64,000 nucleotides of DNA from Streptomyces lunaelactis (GCF_003054555.1 NZ_CP026304.1:1674001-1738000), one strand, 5' to 3'; counted from the stretch's first letter, positions 1-8,621 are shown. The notes: a model not told the origin generated them from the sequence alone. A program made the numbers and translations.

Positions 1-114
1 TTGTCCCGACAGCCATCCCCGTACCCCACCTCTCCGCCGGCGCAGTGGGCCCCCGAGTGCGTCACCCTACTAGCTAGAAGTGACGGAGCGGACCCCCTGA
101 GCGAGTACTGCTGG

Positions 115-954
115 TCAGCGCGTACTGCCTGCGCGCTGGGCGCGCGCCGAGGCATAGAAACATACGGCCGCGGCGGTCGCGAGGTTCAGACTCTCGGCCT
201 TTCCGTGGATCGGGACACGCACCACGGCGTCGGCGAGCGCGCGGGTCTCCTCCGGCAGCCCCCAGGCCTCGTTGCCGAAGATCCAGGCGGTGGGGCCGCC
301 CATGGTGCCCGCGTCGAGCTCGTCGTCCAGGTCGTCCTCGCCCGCGCCGTCGGCGGCCAGGACCCGGACGCCGGCGTCGCGCAGCCCCTGGACGGCCTGT
401 TCCACGGGAACGCCGACCGCGACGGGCAGATGGAAGTGCGAACCGACCGATGCCCGTACGGACTTGGGGTTGTAGAGGTCGACGGAGGCATCGGTGAGGA
501 CGACGGCGTCCGCGCCCGCGGCGTCGGCGCAGCGCAGTACGGTGCCGGCGTTTCCGGGGTCACGGACGTGCGCGAGCACGGCGACGAGCTTAGGCCGCGC
601 CGCGAGGATCTCCTCGAAGGGCGAGTCGAGGAAGCGGCAGACGCCGACCAGGCCCTGCGGCGTGACGGTCTGGGAGACCTCGGCGAGCACCGCGTCGGAG
701 GCGTGGTGCACCCGGGCGCCGGCCGCGAAGGCGGCGTGGACGATGTCCGCGTACCGCTCGGCGGCCTCGACGGTGGTGAAGAGCTCGACCAGGGTGGGCT
801 CGCCGCCGGGGCCGCGGTGGGCGACCGCCTCGCGCACGGCCTGCGGGCCCTCGGCGATGAACAGGCGCTCCTTGCCGCGGAAGGCCCGCTTGGCCAGCCG
901 CCGGGCGGCGGTGACGCGCGGGGATCGCGGGGAGATCAGCTCGGGTGTGGGCAT
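115..954 (-). CDS. TrmH/SpoU-family RNA 2'-O-methyltransferase
   Basis: 279 aa, about the size of actinobacterial SpoU rRNA/tRNA ribose methyltransferases. An N-terminal substrate-binding part (about residues 1-105, with FIAEGPQAVREA) precedes the SPOUT knot domain: the NAGTVLRCADAAGAD motif near residue 140 and the C-terminal motif VPIHGKAESLNLATAAA near residue 250 form the SAM-binding trefoil knot. The specific RNA target cannot be read from sequence. It lies downstream of rplT on the same strand but behind a strong hairpin, so it is probably only partly cotranscribed with the infC operon. ATG start at 954; the family is certain, the substrate is not. Confidence 0.93.
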   Translation of the reverse strand: MPTPELISPRSPRVTAARRLAKRAFRGKERLFIAEGPQAVREAVAHRGPGGEPTLVELFTTVEAAERYADIVHAAFAAGARVHHASDAVLAEVSQTVTPQGLVGVCRFLDSPFEEILAARPKLVAVLAHVRDPGNAGTVLRCADAAGADAVVLTDASVDLYNPKSVRASVGSHFHLPVAVGVPVEQAVQGLRDAGVRVLAADGAGEDDLDDELDAGTMGGPTAWIFGNEAWGLPEETRALADAVVRVPIHGKAESLNLATAAAVCFYASARAQRAGSTR

Positions 955-1002
955 GTGCCTGTGGCTCGCTCTTCCTACGTACGAGGGGGGTCCGGGAACA
1001 CA

Positions 1003-1035
1003 CCGGACCCGCAGGCGCAGGGCCTGCGGGTCCGG
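1003..1035 (-). terminator. Hairpin after rplT
   Basis: Perfect 14-bp arms (CCGGACCCGCAGGC and GCCTGCGGGTCCGG) with a 5-base loop sit just downstream of the rplT stop codon. There is no T-run, which is usual for Streptomyces terminators. It separates infC-rpmI-rplT from the methyltransferase gene. Confidence 0.7.
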
Positions 1036-1055
1036 CGAGAAGGACTACAGCCTGA

Positions 1056-1442
1056 TCAGGCGGCGGCCTTCGGGGCGTTGACATCGCTCGGAAGCGCCTT
1101 CTGGGCAACCTCGACGAGCGCGGCGAACGCGTTGGCGTCGTTGACCGCGAGCTCGGCCAGGATCTTGCGGTCCACCTCGATGTTGGCGGCCTTCAGACCC
1201 TGGATGAGGCGGTTGTACGTCATGCCGTTCTGGCGGGCAGCGGCGTTGATGCGCTGGATCCACAGCTGACGGAAGTCGCCCTTGCGCTTCTTGCGGTCGT
1301 TGTAGTTGTAGACCAGGGAGTGGGTGACCTGCTCCTTGGCCTTGCGGTACAGGCGTGAACGCTGACCGCGGTAACCCTTGGCGGCCTCGAGAATTGCCCG
1401 GCGCTTCTTGTGGGCGTTGACTGCCCGCTTGACGCGTGCCAC
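1056..1442 (-). CDS. rplT: 50S ribosomal protein L20
   Basis: 128 aa. The N-terminus [15 protein letters not shown] and the block [14 protein letters not shown] are typical of L20, which binds 23S rRNA early in 50S assembly. It is the third gene of infC-rpmI-rplT on the minus strand. In many bacteria L20 also represses this operon by binding its leader mRNA; whether it does here is not visible. Confidence 0.98.
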   Translation of the reverse strand: MARVKRAVNAHKKRRAILEAAKGYRGQRSRLYRKAKEQVTHSLVYNYNDRKKRKGDFRQLWIQRINAAARQNGMTYNRLIQGLKAANIEVDRKILAELAVNDANAFAALVEVAQKALPSDVNAPKAAA

Positions 1443-1543
1443 TTGTTAACTCCTTGTAGCGGGGCCGTGGTTGGACTCACACGACCCGGAAACGAATTGG
1501 TCCCGGTCTCGGCATCGTGCCCCCGTCACCGGGGGCACCGACG

Positions 1544-1738
1544 TCACTTGCCGAGAAGCTTCTTGATGGTCTTGCTGTCCGGCTTCGACATCTCGGCGTT
1601 GCCGCTCAGGCGACGCGTCAGCGTGGACGGCTTGTGCTCGAGCAGGTGGCGCTTGCCGGCGCGCTCGCGGAGCACCTTGCCGGAGCCGGTGATCTTGAAG
1701 CGCTTCTTGGCACCGCTGTGCGTCTTGTTCTTCGGCAT
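1544..1738 (-). CDS. rpmI: 50S ribosomal protein L35
   Basis: 64 aa with the L35 signature ([21 protein letters not shown], and GKRHLLEHK). A small basic large-subunit protein located between infC and rplT in the conserved order of this operon. ATG start at 1738. Confidence 0.98.
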   Translation of the reverse strand: MPKNKTHSGAKKRFKITGSGKVLRERAGKRHLLEHKPSTLTRRLSGNAEMSKPDSKTIKKLLGK

Positions 1739-1858
1739 CGCGCCGTATCTCCTCGTCAGTGGCGCTCCCCCGGTGCGGACACCGGGACAGCGGAGCGTCA
1801 GATCTTGGTTTGTGGTTCCGGGCGGGACCAGGGGCGGCCTGGGTGGCAGCCCCTCGGA

Positions 1859-2509
1859 TCACGCCTCGGAGGGCGTCTCGGCGGGTGCTTCGGCCGGAGC
1901 CTCGGCAACCTCGTCCGCCGGCTCCTCGTGCGTGGTGCCCTGACGCTCCGCCTTGCGGGCGGCCTGAGCCTCACGCGCCTCGGCCATGGCCTCGGTCTTC
2001 TTCTTGTGCGGGCCAAGAACCATGATCATGTTCCGGCCGTCCTGCTTCGGGTTCGACTCGATGAAGCCGAGGTCCTCGACGTCGGAGGCGAGCCGCTGGA
2101 GCAGACGGAAGCCAAGCTCGGGGCGGGACTGCTCACGACCACGGAACATGATCGTGATCTTGACCTTGTCACCCTGCTTGAGGAACCGGACGACGTGACC
2201 CTTCTTGGTGTCGTAGTCGTGCGGGTCGATCTTCGGCCGGAGCTTCATTTCCTTGATGACCGTGTGCGCCTGGTTCTTGCGCGCCTCACGGGCCTTCATG
2301 GCCGACTCGTACTTGAACTTCCCGTAGTCCATGAGCTTGCACACGGGCGGGCGGGCAGTCGCCGCGACCTCGACCAGATCGAGGTCGTACTCCTGCGCAA
2401 GCTCGAGGGCCTTGGCAAGCGGAACAATCCCGACCTGCTCGCCGCTGGGACCGACAAGTCGCACTTCGGGAACGCGAATCCGGTCGTTGATGCGGGGCTC
2501 GGCGCTGAT
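1859..2509 (-). CDS. infC: Translation initiation factor IF-3
   Basis: About 216 aa. It shows the IF-3 N-domain ([15 protein letters not shown]), the linker and the C-domain ([14 protein letters not shown]), then an extra acidic, Ala/Pro/Glu-rich tail of about 45 residues that is common in streptomycetes. IF-3 keeps 30S subunits free and checks the start codon. Start choice: AGGAGG at 2519-2514 lies four bases before an ATC codon at 2509, and no ATG or GTG lies at a good distance. An ATC start would match the non-canonical AUU/AUC starts that infC uses for autoregulation elsewhere. The alternative is GTG at 2533, whose first codons contain the ribosome binding site itself. Confidence 0.95.
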   Translation of the reverse strand: MSAEPRINDRIRVPEVRLVGPSGEQVGIVPLAKALELAQEYDLDLVEVAATARPPVCKLMDYGKFKYESAMKAREARKNQAHTVIKEMKLRPKIDPHDYDTKKGHVVRFLKQGDKVKITIMFRGREQSRPELGFRLLQRLASDVEDLGFIESNPKQDGRNMIMVLGPHKKKTEAMAEAREAQAARKAERQGTTHEEPADEVAEAPAEAPAETPSEA

Positions 2510-2883
2510 GGATCCTCCTAAGTAGCACCACACGGATGTCTGGCAGGCAGCCGCGTAACGTCTGTTTCCTATGACCAACCGCGCCAGAACGTGAAAAATG
2601 CCCCGGACGGGACACAGGCGGAAGCTCCTCGAATACCGGAACACCGCCGCGTGCTACCGCGGGGCTTATCGGGCGGCTCCATCGTCCGTACGGAACGATG
2701 GGCGCCACCTGACCGGTGACCCGCCGTCCCGAAGGACAGCCAGGTGGGAGATCGGAGCCTCCACTTGTGGGCCGGGCACACAGGTGTCCGGCCGGTCGTC
2801 ACACAAGGTTAGCAGCTCCCGGCGGAAGGAGCTAACCGGTGGCCGTGGCGGGGGCACGAGCGGCTGGGCATATCGTGTGCGTC
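2510..2883. promoter_or_regulatory. infC leader and divergent promoter region
   Basis: No gene is seen in these 374 bases between infC and the divergent DUF1844 gene. The region probably holds both promoters and a long infC 5' leader. An imperfect palindrome at 2808-2837 (GGTTAGC on one side, GCTAACC on the other, with AGCTCC/GGAGCT nested inside) lies mid-way and may be an operator. Near 2588-2613, read on the minus strand, a GC-rich segment is followed by a T-run, which could be an attenuator. All functional readings here are inference. Confidence 0.4.
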
Positions 2884-3246
2884 ATGAGTGACGCGACCAC
2901 CCCCAGTGAATCCCCCGGCTTCGACGACATGACCCGCGACATCGCGGAGGTTCCCGCCGTCGAGGTGATCGTGACGGTCGCGGTGAACCTGATGAGCGCG
3001 GCCGCCGTGAAGCTCGGTCTGACCGAGGACGGCGCCGAGCACAAGGACCTGGACGAGGCCCGCAAGCTGGTGCACGCGCTGGCCGGTCTGATGGACGCGA
3101 GCGCGACCGAGATCAGCTCCTTCCATGCGGCGCCGCTGCGCGACGGGCTGAAGTCGCTGCAGCTGGCGTTCCGCGAGGCGTCGCTGGTGCCGGACGAGCC
3201 GGGCCAGGGGCCTGGCGAGAAGTACACCGGACCGGTCTACGGCTAG
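2884..3246 (+). CDS. DUF1844 domain protein
   Basis: 120 aa, start ATG at 2884 (MSDATTPSESPGF). The DUF1844 core is seen as AVEVIVTVAVNLMSAAAVKLGL followed by DLDEARKLVHALAGLMDA. The family is small, conserved in actinobacteria next to infC, and of unknown function. Its TAG stop at 3244-3246 is part of the CTAG that flanks a MITE-like element, so the element abuts the coding region exactly. Confidence 0.9.
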   Translation: MSDATTPSESPGFDDMTRDIAEVPAVEVIVTVAVNLMSAAAVKLGLTEDGAEHKDLDEARKLVHALAGLMDASATEISSFHAAPLRDGLKSLQLAFREASLVPDEPGQGPGEKYTGPVYG

Positions 3247-3423
3247 GGCGTGTTTTAGAAGTAGCGCCGTCCGCCCGGAGGGCGGGCCCTGCGGCGTCTG
3301 GTGCGTGCAATCGCAAGGCGGAGGATCGCCCTCGTACTGGACGTACTTGGGCGACTCCGACAACATCGCGAGTGCGCGTGCCAGGCGTCGCGGGGCAGGC
3401 GGGACTTCTAAAACACGCCCTAG
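3243..3423. mobile_element. MITE-like element with perfect 20-bp inverted ends
   Basis: The sequences at 3243-3262 (CTAGGGCGTGTTTTAGAAGT) and 3404-3423 are perfect inverted repeats enclosing about 140 bp with no gene. Both ends begin or end with CTAG, so the outer CTAG or TA may be a target duplication, as in IS5-like or IS630-like elements. The interior shares words (GCAAGGCGGAGGA, GGCGACT, GACAAC, CAGGCG) with the element at 9664-9828. It has no transposase and is probably mobilised in trans. Confidence 0.8.
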
Positions 3424-3429
3424 TAGCCG

Positions 3430-4161
3430 CTACTCACGTACGAAGAGGGGCTCGCCCGGAGGGGTGGCCTCGGCCGGCAGCAGTGCCAGGTCGAGGCCTC
3501 GCACCAGGCGGGCCCTCAGTACGTCGTCGGCCGCCAGCGCCTCGGCGACGCGCCGGGCCGCCTCGGCCGGGGCCGCGTCCGCCGCGAGGACCAGGGCGAG
3601 GGTGCCGTCCGCACCGCCCGGACCGAGATGGGCGCGGAGCACCGCGGGCTCGGCGGCTGCCGCGGCCCTTACCGCCGCGATGACCGCGGGGTCCTGGAGC
3701 GGGTCGGCGTTCGTACGGCCCTCGGCGAGGGCGAGCAGCGCCGGGCCGGTCAGCTGGTACGGGACGGGGCCCGCCAGGTCGAGCACCACGGTGTCGGCCT
3801 TCTCGTGGGCGGCCGCCTGAAGCGCTTGATGGAGGGGTACGGCGACGGGGCGGGCTTCCGGGTTCCAGCGGGCGAGCGACGCGATCGAGGTGAACGCGGG
3901 CAGCGCGCGGCGGTCGCCCGCCGTCAGGGTCGGCACGGCCATGTCGCTGGTCTTCTCGCGGCGAAGGCCGTTCTCGTCCTCCTCCACCTCGCCGAGCACG
4001 GCGACGACCGGAACCAGCAGCCGGGCGCCGCGGAGGGCTTCGAGTACCGGCCGTACAGCGGTTCTGTCCTCGGACCAGGCGGCGAGGGCCGCCGTCAGCG
4101 CCGGGTCGGCCGTGCCGTCGTCGTCGGAGAAACCGGGGTCTGGGATGTTCTTGAGCGCCAC
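3430..4161 (-). CDS. SseB-family protein
   Basis: 243 aa. The start MALKNIPDPGFSDDDGTADP, the central KTSDMAVPTLTAGDRRALPAFTS and the FTSIASLARWNPEARPVAV stretch match the actinobacterial SseB-like family (SseB N-terminal domain, about residues 20-125). Function is unknown; in enterobacteria SseB is linked to serine/rhodanese-type phenotypes, but that should not be transferred here. It faces the DUF1844 gene, with the MITE-like element between the two stop codons. Confidence 0.85.
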   Translation of the reverse strand: MALKNIPDPGFSDDDGTADPALTAALAAWSEDRTAVRPVLEALRGARLLVPVVAVLGEVEEDENGLRREKTSDMAVPTLTAGDRRALPAFTSIASLARWNPEARPVAVPLHQALQAAAHEKADTVVLDLAGPVPYQLTGPALLALAEGRTNADPLQDPAVIAAVRAAAAAEPAVLRAHLGPGGADGTLALVLAADAAPAEAARRVAEALAADDVLRARLVRGLDLALLPAEATPPGEPLFVRE

Positions 4162-4173
4162 GGGTCGACCCTA

Positions 4174-4470
4174 ACCTCCCTGGTACGAGTGCCAGTGTCT
4201 CGGTCGCCCTCCTCGACCGGTCGTACGGGGATGAACGGACGTATGCCGCGGCGAGCATAGTCATGGTCTCGATCCTGGACGCGATGCATGAGCGGCTCGG
4301 GCTCACGCAGACGCGGGCCGAGTCCGCGTGGGGGCTGACCCGGACCACCGCGCGGGATCAACTCACCCTGATGCGGGCCGTGTTCGGCGGCCCTACCCGT
4401 ATCTCCGGTCCCTGATGCGGCGGGTGGCCGACGGCTCGGAAGGCGGTCTGTTCCGGTCGGCGGGACGTGG
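4174..4470 (+). pseudogene. Remnant of a beta-lactamase-like serine hydrolase
   Basis: Read on the plus strand, frame of ATG 4263, the DNA gives SVALLDRSYGDERTYAAASI, then VMVSILDA, then RLGLTQTRAESAWGLTRTTA and DQLTLMRAVFGG. After a frame change it continues YLRSLMRRVADG. These blocks match, in order, secreted class-A-beta-lactamase-like hydrolases of streptomycetes. The SxxK motif is damaged (SIVM, lysine lost), a large middle piece is missing, and the frame is broken near 4400. There is no room for an N-terminus, since SseB starts at 4161. I infer a decayed gene. Confidence 0.65.
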
Positions 4471-5637
4471 TCAGTTCCGGCCGGGCCGGCCGCCGCGCCA
4501 CAGTACGACCGCGCCCGCCAGCACCAGGGCGCCGATGCCGCCCGCGAGCGGGGCGAGCCAGCCGGCCGGTTCCGTGTCCTTCTTGGCGGCGGCGGGGCCG
4601 GGGCCGAAGTACTGCTTGCCGTAGCCCGCGGAGGCGGCCTTCAGATCCCCTGGGCGCAGCTTGGCGCCCGCCTTGATCGCCGCGACCGGGTCGACTATGC
4701 CGTAGCCCTTCGCGTCGTCGCGGCCGCCCTTGGGGCCGCTGCGGGCGGTGTCGGCGAAGAGCTTCTTGATCTGGGCCGGGGCCAGGCCGGGGTGGGCGGC
4801 GCGGACGAGGGCGACCGCGCCGGAGACGAACGCGGAGGCGGCGCTGGTGCCCCAGCCCTGGTAGTAGTTCCGGTCGGGGTCGGCGATGACGATGTCGACG
4901 CCGGGGGCGCTGACGGTGGCGTACCAGCGGCGGGTGGAGAAGGCGGCGTGCGTGCCGTTGCGGTCGACGGCTGTCACGGCGATCACGCCGGGGTAGGCCG
5001 CGGGGTAGGAGATGTGGTCGCCCTTCTCGCCTCCGTTGCCGGCCGACGCCACGACGACGGATCCCTTGGCGAGCGCGTACTGGACGGCGGCGTCCTCACC
5101 GGCCTCGGGGTGCGCTGACTCACTGTCGTCGCCGAGGGAGAGGTTGATGACGTCCGCGCCCTGGTCGGCGGCCCAGCGGATGCCCTGGGCGAGGGCGGTG
5201 CCGCGGGTGTTGCGGGCCTTTTCGCGGGCCTTGTCGGTGCCTTCGAGGATGACCCGGACCGGGAGGATCTTCGCCTCGGGCGCGATGCCGAGGACGCCGT
5301 CCTCGCGTCCTGAACCATGGCCGTGGGCGGCGATGATGCCGGCCATCGCGGTGCCGTGACGGGCCCAGGCGCGGGAGCCGCGCTGCGCGCCGAAGCCGAT
5401 GAAGTCCTTGCCGGGCAGGACCGAGCCCGCGAGGTCGGGGTGGCTGTCGTCGACGCCCGTGTCGAGGACGGCGACCGTGATGCCCTTGCCCTCGGTGGTG
5501 TTCCAGGCCTGGGCGGTGTCCAGGGCGTCGAGGCCCCACTGCTGGGCCCGGATCGCGTCCGCGTGCGCGGGAGTGGCCGGGAGCAGTGCGAAGGCGGCGG
5601 CCGCGAGGGTGGCGGCGAGGCGGTGGCGGCGTCTCAT
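4471..5637 (-). CDS. Mycosin-type subtilisin protease (type VII secretion-associated)
   Basis: 388 aa. A signal peptide (residues 1-26, ending TPAHA) precedes an S8 domain with the full triad: D59 (AVLDTGVD), H94 (ARHGTAMAG), S265 (GWGTSAASA), and oxyanion N201 (ASAGNGG). A C-terminal transmembrane helix (about 358-381) ends in Arg-rich residues. This layout (signal, S8, Pro/Ala linker, one helix) is that of MycP, which sits in the envelope and is needed for ESX secretion in mycobacteria. It overlaps the upstream gene by four bases (5634-5637). No other ESX genes are in the window. Confidence 0.9.
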   Translation of the reverse strand: MRRRHRLAATLAAAAFALLPATPAHADAIRAQQWGLDALDTAQAWNTTEGKGITVAVLDTGVDDSHPDLAGSVLPGKDFIGFGAQRGSRAWARHGTAMAGIIAAHGHGSGREDGVLGIAPEAKILPVRVILEGTDKAREKARNTRGTALAQGIRWAADQGADVINLSLGDDSESAHPEAGEDAAVQYALAKGSVVVASAGNGGEKGDHISYPAAYPGVIAVTAVDRNGTHAAFSTRRWYATVSAPGVDIVIADPDRNYYQGWGTSAASAFVSGAVALVRAAHPGLAPAQIKKLFADTARSGPKGGRDDAKGYGIVDPVAAIKAGAKLRPGDLKAASAGYGKQYFGPGPAAAKKDTEPAGWLAPLAGGIGALVLAGAVVLWRGGRPGRN

Positions 5638-6464
5638 TCGGGCTTCTCCGTGGCCGTGCTGACGGTCTTGCGCAGACCGCGCTCGATACGTTCCGCGATG
5701 CCCGTGGCCTCATGGCCGAGCCCGGCCTGCGCGGGCGCGGACGTGGCGCCCTCGGCCTTGGCCTCGTCGGCCGGCTGCGGGTCGGTGACGGTACGCCCGT
5801 CGGCGAAACCGGACACGGCGTAGACGACGACGGGTTCCTCGGTCAGCACGCTCACGGTCCAGCTGGCCCGCTGCCCGTTGCCGAAACCGGCGGCGACGGT
5901 GCCCTTGGCCGGGAGGGTGCGGGGCATCAGATCGGGGCGCTCGTCGAGCCCCTGCGAGGTGAAACGCGAGCGCAGCGCGCGCATGGCGTCCGAGTCGGCC
6001 TCGGTGAAGATCATCCCGACGGTGGTGACGCTGGTGGCCGTGGCATCGGTGTAGGTGGCGCGCAGCACCCTGACGCAGCCGACCGACTGCAGGGTCTTCA
6101 CCAGCAGCGGATCAAGGGCCGGCGCGCAGCCGCCGTCGGGCGCGACGGCGATCCGGGTCCAGACCCGGTCCGCGGCACCGGGTCCCGCGCCGTCGCCCTT
6201 GAGCGTGCGGGGGAAGAGCGTGTCCACGGGGACGCTGTGCCAGAGCGTGCGCGCCTCGGTGTACCCGGTACGGGCGGTGGGCTCCGCCCTCGAATCGCCG
6301 GTCAGCCAGCTGCCGGTGGCCGCGCCGCCGATCAGCCCGAGCCCGAGGACGACACCGGCGAGGGCACCGATGGTCCTCGCGGGGCGCCGGGTGGGCACCG
6401 GACGGAGCCGGGTGGTCATCTCGGCCGGGGTCTCCGGCGGCGCCCAGGAGCGGGGGCCGGGCAC
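5634..6464 (-). CDS. Membrane-anchored protein, C-terminal part of a frameshifted gene
   Basis: 276 aa as read from GTG 6464. A transmembrane helix (TIGALAGVVLGLGLIGGAA, about residues 30-50) is followed by an extracytoplasmic domain of about 220 residues with no recognised family. Upstream in the same frame the DNA continues with sensible protein (AQAGRSVDLTPRPGAGPAPY) but no start, so the natural N-terminus is encoded in another frame at 6416-7249. Its last four bases overlap mycosin, so the two are cotranscribed. It may be a mycosin/ESX accessory membrane protein, judged only by position. Confidence 0.7.
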   Translation of the reverse strand: MPGPRSWAPPETPAEMTTRLRPVPTRRPARTIGALAGVVLGLGLIGGAATGSWLTGDSRAEPTARTGYTEARTLWHSVPVDTLFPRTLKGDGAGPGAADRVWTRIAVAPDGGCAPALDPLLVKTLQSVGCVRVLRATYTDATATSVTTVGMIFTEADSDAMRALRSRFTSQGLDERPDLMPRTLPAKGTVAAGFGNGQRASWTVSVLTEEPVVVYAVSGFADGRTVTDPQPADEAKAEGATSAPAQAGLGHEATGIAERIERGLRKTVSTATEKPE

Positions 6465-7249
6465 GGAGTACGGGGCGGGCCCGGCGCCGGGGCGCGGGGT
6501 GAGATCGACGCTCCGACCGGCCTGCGCCGGGTGGGCGGAGCGCGGGCCGTGGCGGGTTTCGGGCGGCAGCTGCGCGGGGCGGGCGAGCCGGGCGCGGCGA
6601 TGGGCCGCAGCCGGGTAGTGGTCTCGACGTCGGGGACGGGCGGGGCCGCGCCGGAGCGCGGCGGCACCGCGCGTTGGGCGGGCGCGGCTATGGGCGCCCC
6701 GGGAGGCGGTCCGTCGGGGCGCGGCGGCACGCGGCGCTCGGCGGGCGCGGTTGTGCCGGCCGGGGGCGCGTCGGAACGCGGCGGGAGCCCGGGTGACGGC
6801 GGCTCGGCGTGGGACACGGCAGGCGTCGACGGAATACGGAACGGCCGCCGTGTCGCTTCGGGGCTCGTGGGACGGTCCACGTGCGCGAACGACCGACCCG
6901 GCTCACCGGGCGCGGAGGACGTCGGCACAGGGTCATCGGGACGGGACGCACCGGACGCACTCGCCGACTGCGGAGCAGCGGAGCGCGGGGCAGCAGAGCG
7001 CGCGGGGGCCGCCGATTGTGGGTCCGGGGGGATGAGTGCGGCGATGCCCGAGACACGCAGCGGCCTCGCCGGGGTCTCCGGCGGGACCAGCGCCTCGTTG
7101 ATACGGGACGTACCGGGCGTCGTCTCGTCGTCTACGGGCTGGGGCGAGGCCGGGCCGGGAGGGCGCTGTGCCTCCGTGCTCATCCCGCCCCCCAGTTCCT
7201 CGTCCACGTATACCGACGGATCGCCTTTCGGGGCAGGCCCGTTCGTCAC
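6416..7249 (-). CDS. Pro/Ala-rich cytoplasmic N-terminal part of the same frameshifted gene
   Basis: Starts at ATG 7249 (MTNGPAPKGDPSVYVDEELGG; ATG of MSTEAQRPPG is an alternative). The product is low-complexity, rich in Pro, Ala, Ser and Arg. Its sense-like sequence (PDVETTTRLRPIAAPGSPAP) gives way near 6550-6590 to Arg/Pro-rich out-of-frame sequence, while the other frame takes over with PPETRHGPRSAHPAQAGRS. Going from one frame to the other needs one base restored. Either the gene is broken or one base is missing from a GC-rich run. The intact protein would span 5634-7249 (about 538 aa). Confidence 0.6.
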   Translation of the reverse strand: MTNGPAPKGDPSVYVDEELGGGMSTEAQRPPGPASPQPVDDETTPGTSRINEALVPPETPARPLRVSGIAALIPPDPQSAAPARSAAPRSAAPQSASASGASRPDDPVPTSSAPGEPGRSFAHVDRPTSPEATRRPFRIPSTPAVSHAEPPSPGLPPRSDAPPAGTTAPAERRVPPRPDGPPPGAPIAAPAQRAVPPRSGAAPPVPDVETTTRLRPIAAPGSPAPRSCRPKPATARAPPTRRRPVGASISPRAPAPGPPRTPCPAPAPGRRRRPRPR

Positions 7250-7368
7250 CGCGTGTGCGTCACTCTACGGGCTGAATCGCACCCGGCGGCAACGAGACCG
7301 GAGGTCAGGGGGGATCTGCCCAAAACGTCCCCCTACCCCGCGGTAAACCAGTCTGGCAAGCTCGGGCC

Positions 7369-8571
7369 ATGACTCCCCGTGCCGCTGACCGGGCCCGCTA
7401 CGACAGGGCCACCGCCCATCTCGATGCCCCGCTCGCCGTCGTCGATCTCGACGCGTTCGACGCCAACGCCGAGGATCTGGTGCGCCGGGCGGGCGGAAAG
7501 CCGATCCGGGTGGCGAGCAAGTCCGTACGCTGCCGGGCGCTCCTGGAGCGCGTGCTGGCGCGGGACGGCTTCGCCGGGATCATGTCGTTCACCCTGGACG
7601 AGTCAGTGTGGCTGGCACGGGCCGGGTTCGAGGACGTCCTGCTCGCCTACCCCTCCGCCGACCGCGCCGGTTTCGCGGAGCTCGCGGGCGATCCCAAGCT
7701 CGCCGCCGCCGTGACCGTGATGGTCGACGACCCGGCCCAGCTGGAGCTGATCGACAGCGCGCGCCACGGCGGCAAGGAGGAGATCCGGCTCTGTCTGGAA
7801 CTCGACACCGCGCTGCAACTGCTGGGCGGCAGGGTACGGATCGGCGCGCGCCGTTCGCCGCTGCGCGAGCCCGCCCAGCTGGCCGAGCTGGCCCGCTCGA
7901 TCGCGCGCCGTCCCGGTTTCCGGCTGGTGGGCCTGATGGCGTACGAGGGCCATGTGGCGGGAGTCGGCGATTCCCTCGTCGGCCGTCCCGTGCGCTCCCG
8001 CGCCATCCGGCTGATGCAGGGCGCGGCCCGCAGGGAACTGGCCGCCCGGCGGGCGGCGGTGGTTCGGGCGGTGCGCGCGGTGGCGCCGGACCTGGAGTTC
8101 GTCAACGGCGGGGGCACCGGCAGCGTCCAGCACACGGCGGCCGAGGACGCGGTGACCGAGATCGCCGCCGGTTCCGGGCTGTATGTGCCGCGGCTGTTCG
8201 ACAACTACACGTCGTTCACGGGGCGCCCGGCCGCGCTCTTCGCGCAGCCGGTGGTGCGCCGGCCGGGTGTGGGTGCGGTGACGGTGCTCGGCGGCGGCTA
8301 CCCGGCCTCGGGTGCCGCGGGCGCGGACCGGCTGCCGGTCCCGTATCTCCCGGAAGGGCTCCGCTACGACCCGCAGGAGGGTCCGGGCGAGGTGCAGACC
8401 CCGCTGCTCGGCTCCCCCGCCGACGATCTGCTGATCGGCGACAAGGTGTGGTTCCGGCACGCCAAGGCCGGGGAGATGTGCGAGCGCTTCGACACCCTGC
8501 AGTTCATCGAGGGCGACCGGGTGACGGGGACGGCGCCGACGTACCGCGGTGAGGGCCGTACGTTCCTCTAA
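7369..8571 (+). CDS. PLP-dependent amino acid deaminase/aldolase (alanine racemase N-terminal fold)
   Basis: 400 aa. The N-terminal barrel starts at APLAVVDLDAFDANAEDLVRR and carries the likely PLP lysine K51 (RVASKSVRC). The C-terminal part has GDKVWFRHAKAGEMCERFDT, where the HxxxxxC pair resembles the metal site of D-threonine aldolase / D-serine dehydratase-like enzymes. The substrate is uncertain: D-amino acid deaminase or aldolase are the likely options. The stop TAA lies inside a 24-base sequence that recurs at the stop codon of the SDR gene at 9825. Confidence 0.88.
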   Translation: MTPRAADRARYDRATAHLDAPLAVVDLDAFDANAEDLVRRAGGKPIRVASKSVRCRALLERVLARDGFAGIMSFTLDESVWLARAGFEDVLLAYPSADRAGFAELAGDPKLAAAVTVMVDDPAQLELIDSARHGGKEEIRLCLELDTALQLLGGRVRIGARRSPLREPAQLAELARSIARRPGFRLVGLMAYEGHVAGVGDSLVGRPVRSRAIRLMQGAARRELAARRAAVVRAVRAVAPDLEFVNGGGTGSVQHTAAEDAVTEIAAGSGLYVPRLFDNYTSFTGRPAALFAQPVVRRPGVGAVTVLGGGYPASGAAGADRLPVPYLPEGLRYDPQEGPGEVQTPLLGSPADDLLIGDKVWFRHAKAGEMCERFDTLQFIEGDRVTGTAPTYRGEGRTFL

Positions 8572-8593
8572 GCGGTGTCGGGGAAGTCCCGGC
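8569..8593 (+). repeat. Solo copy of a MITE end at a stop codon
   Basis: CTAAGCGGTGTCGGGGAAGT plus CC matches the right end of the element at 9664-9828. It begins at the TAA stop codon of the deaminase gene. No partner end is seen before the DUF2510 gene, so this is a solo end or the scar of a lost element. Confidence 0.6.
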
Positions 8594-8621
8594 TCGGCAG
8601 CTCCGGCTCAGCGGCTGCGCC

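Noticed and set aside
1..20. Start of a minus-strand gene at the left edge (ATG at 16-14)
   Set aside because: Only five codons are inside the window, too few to support a gene.
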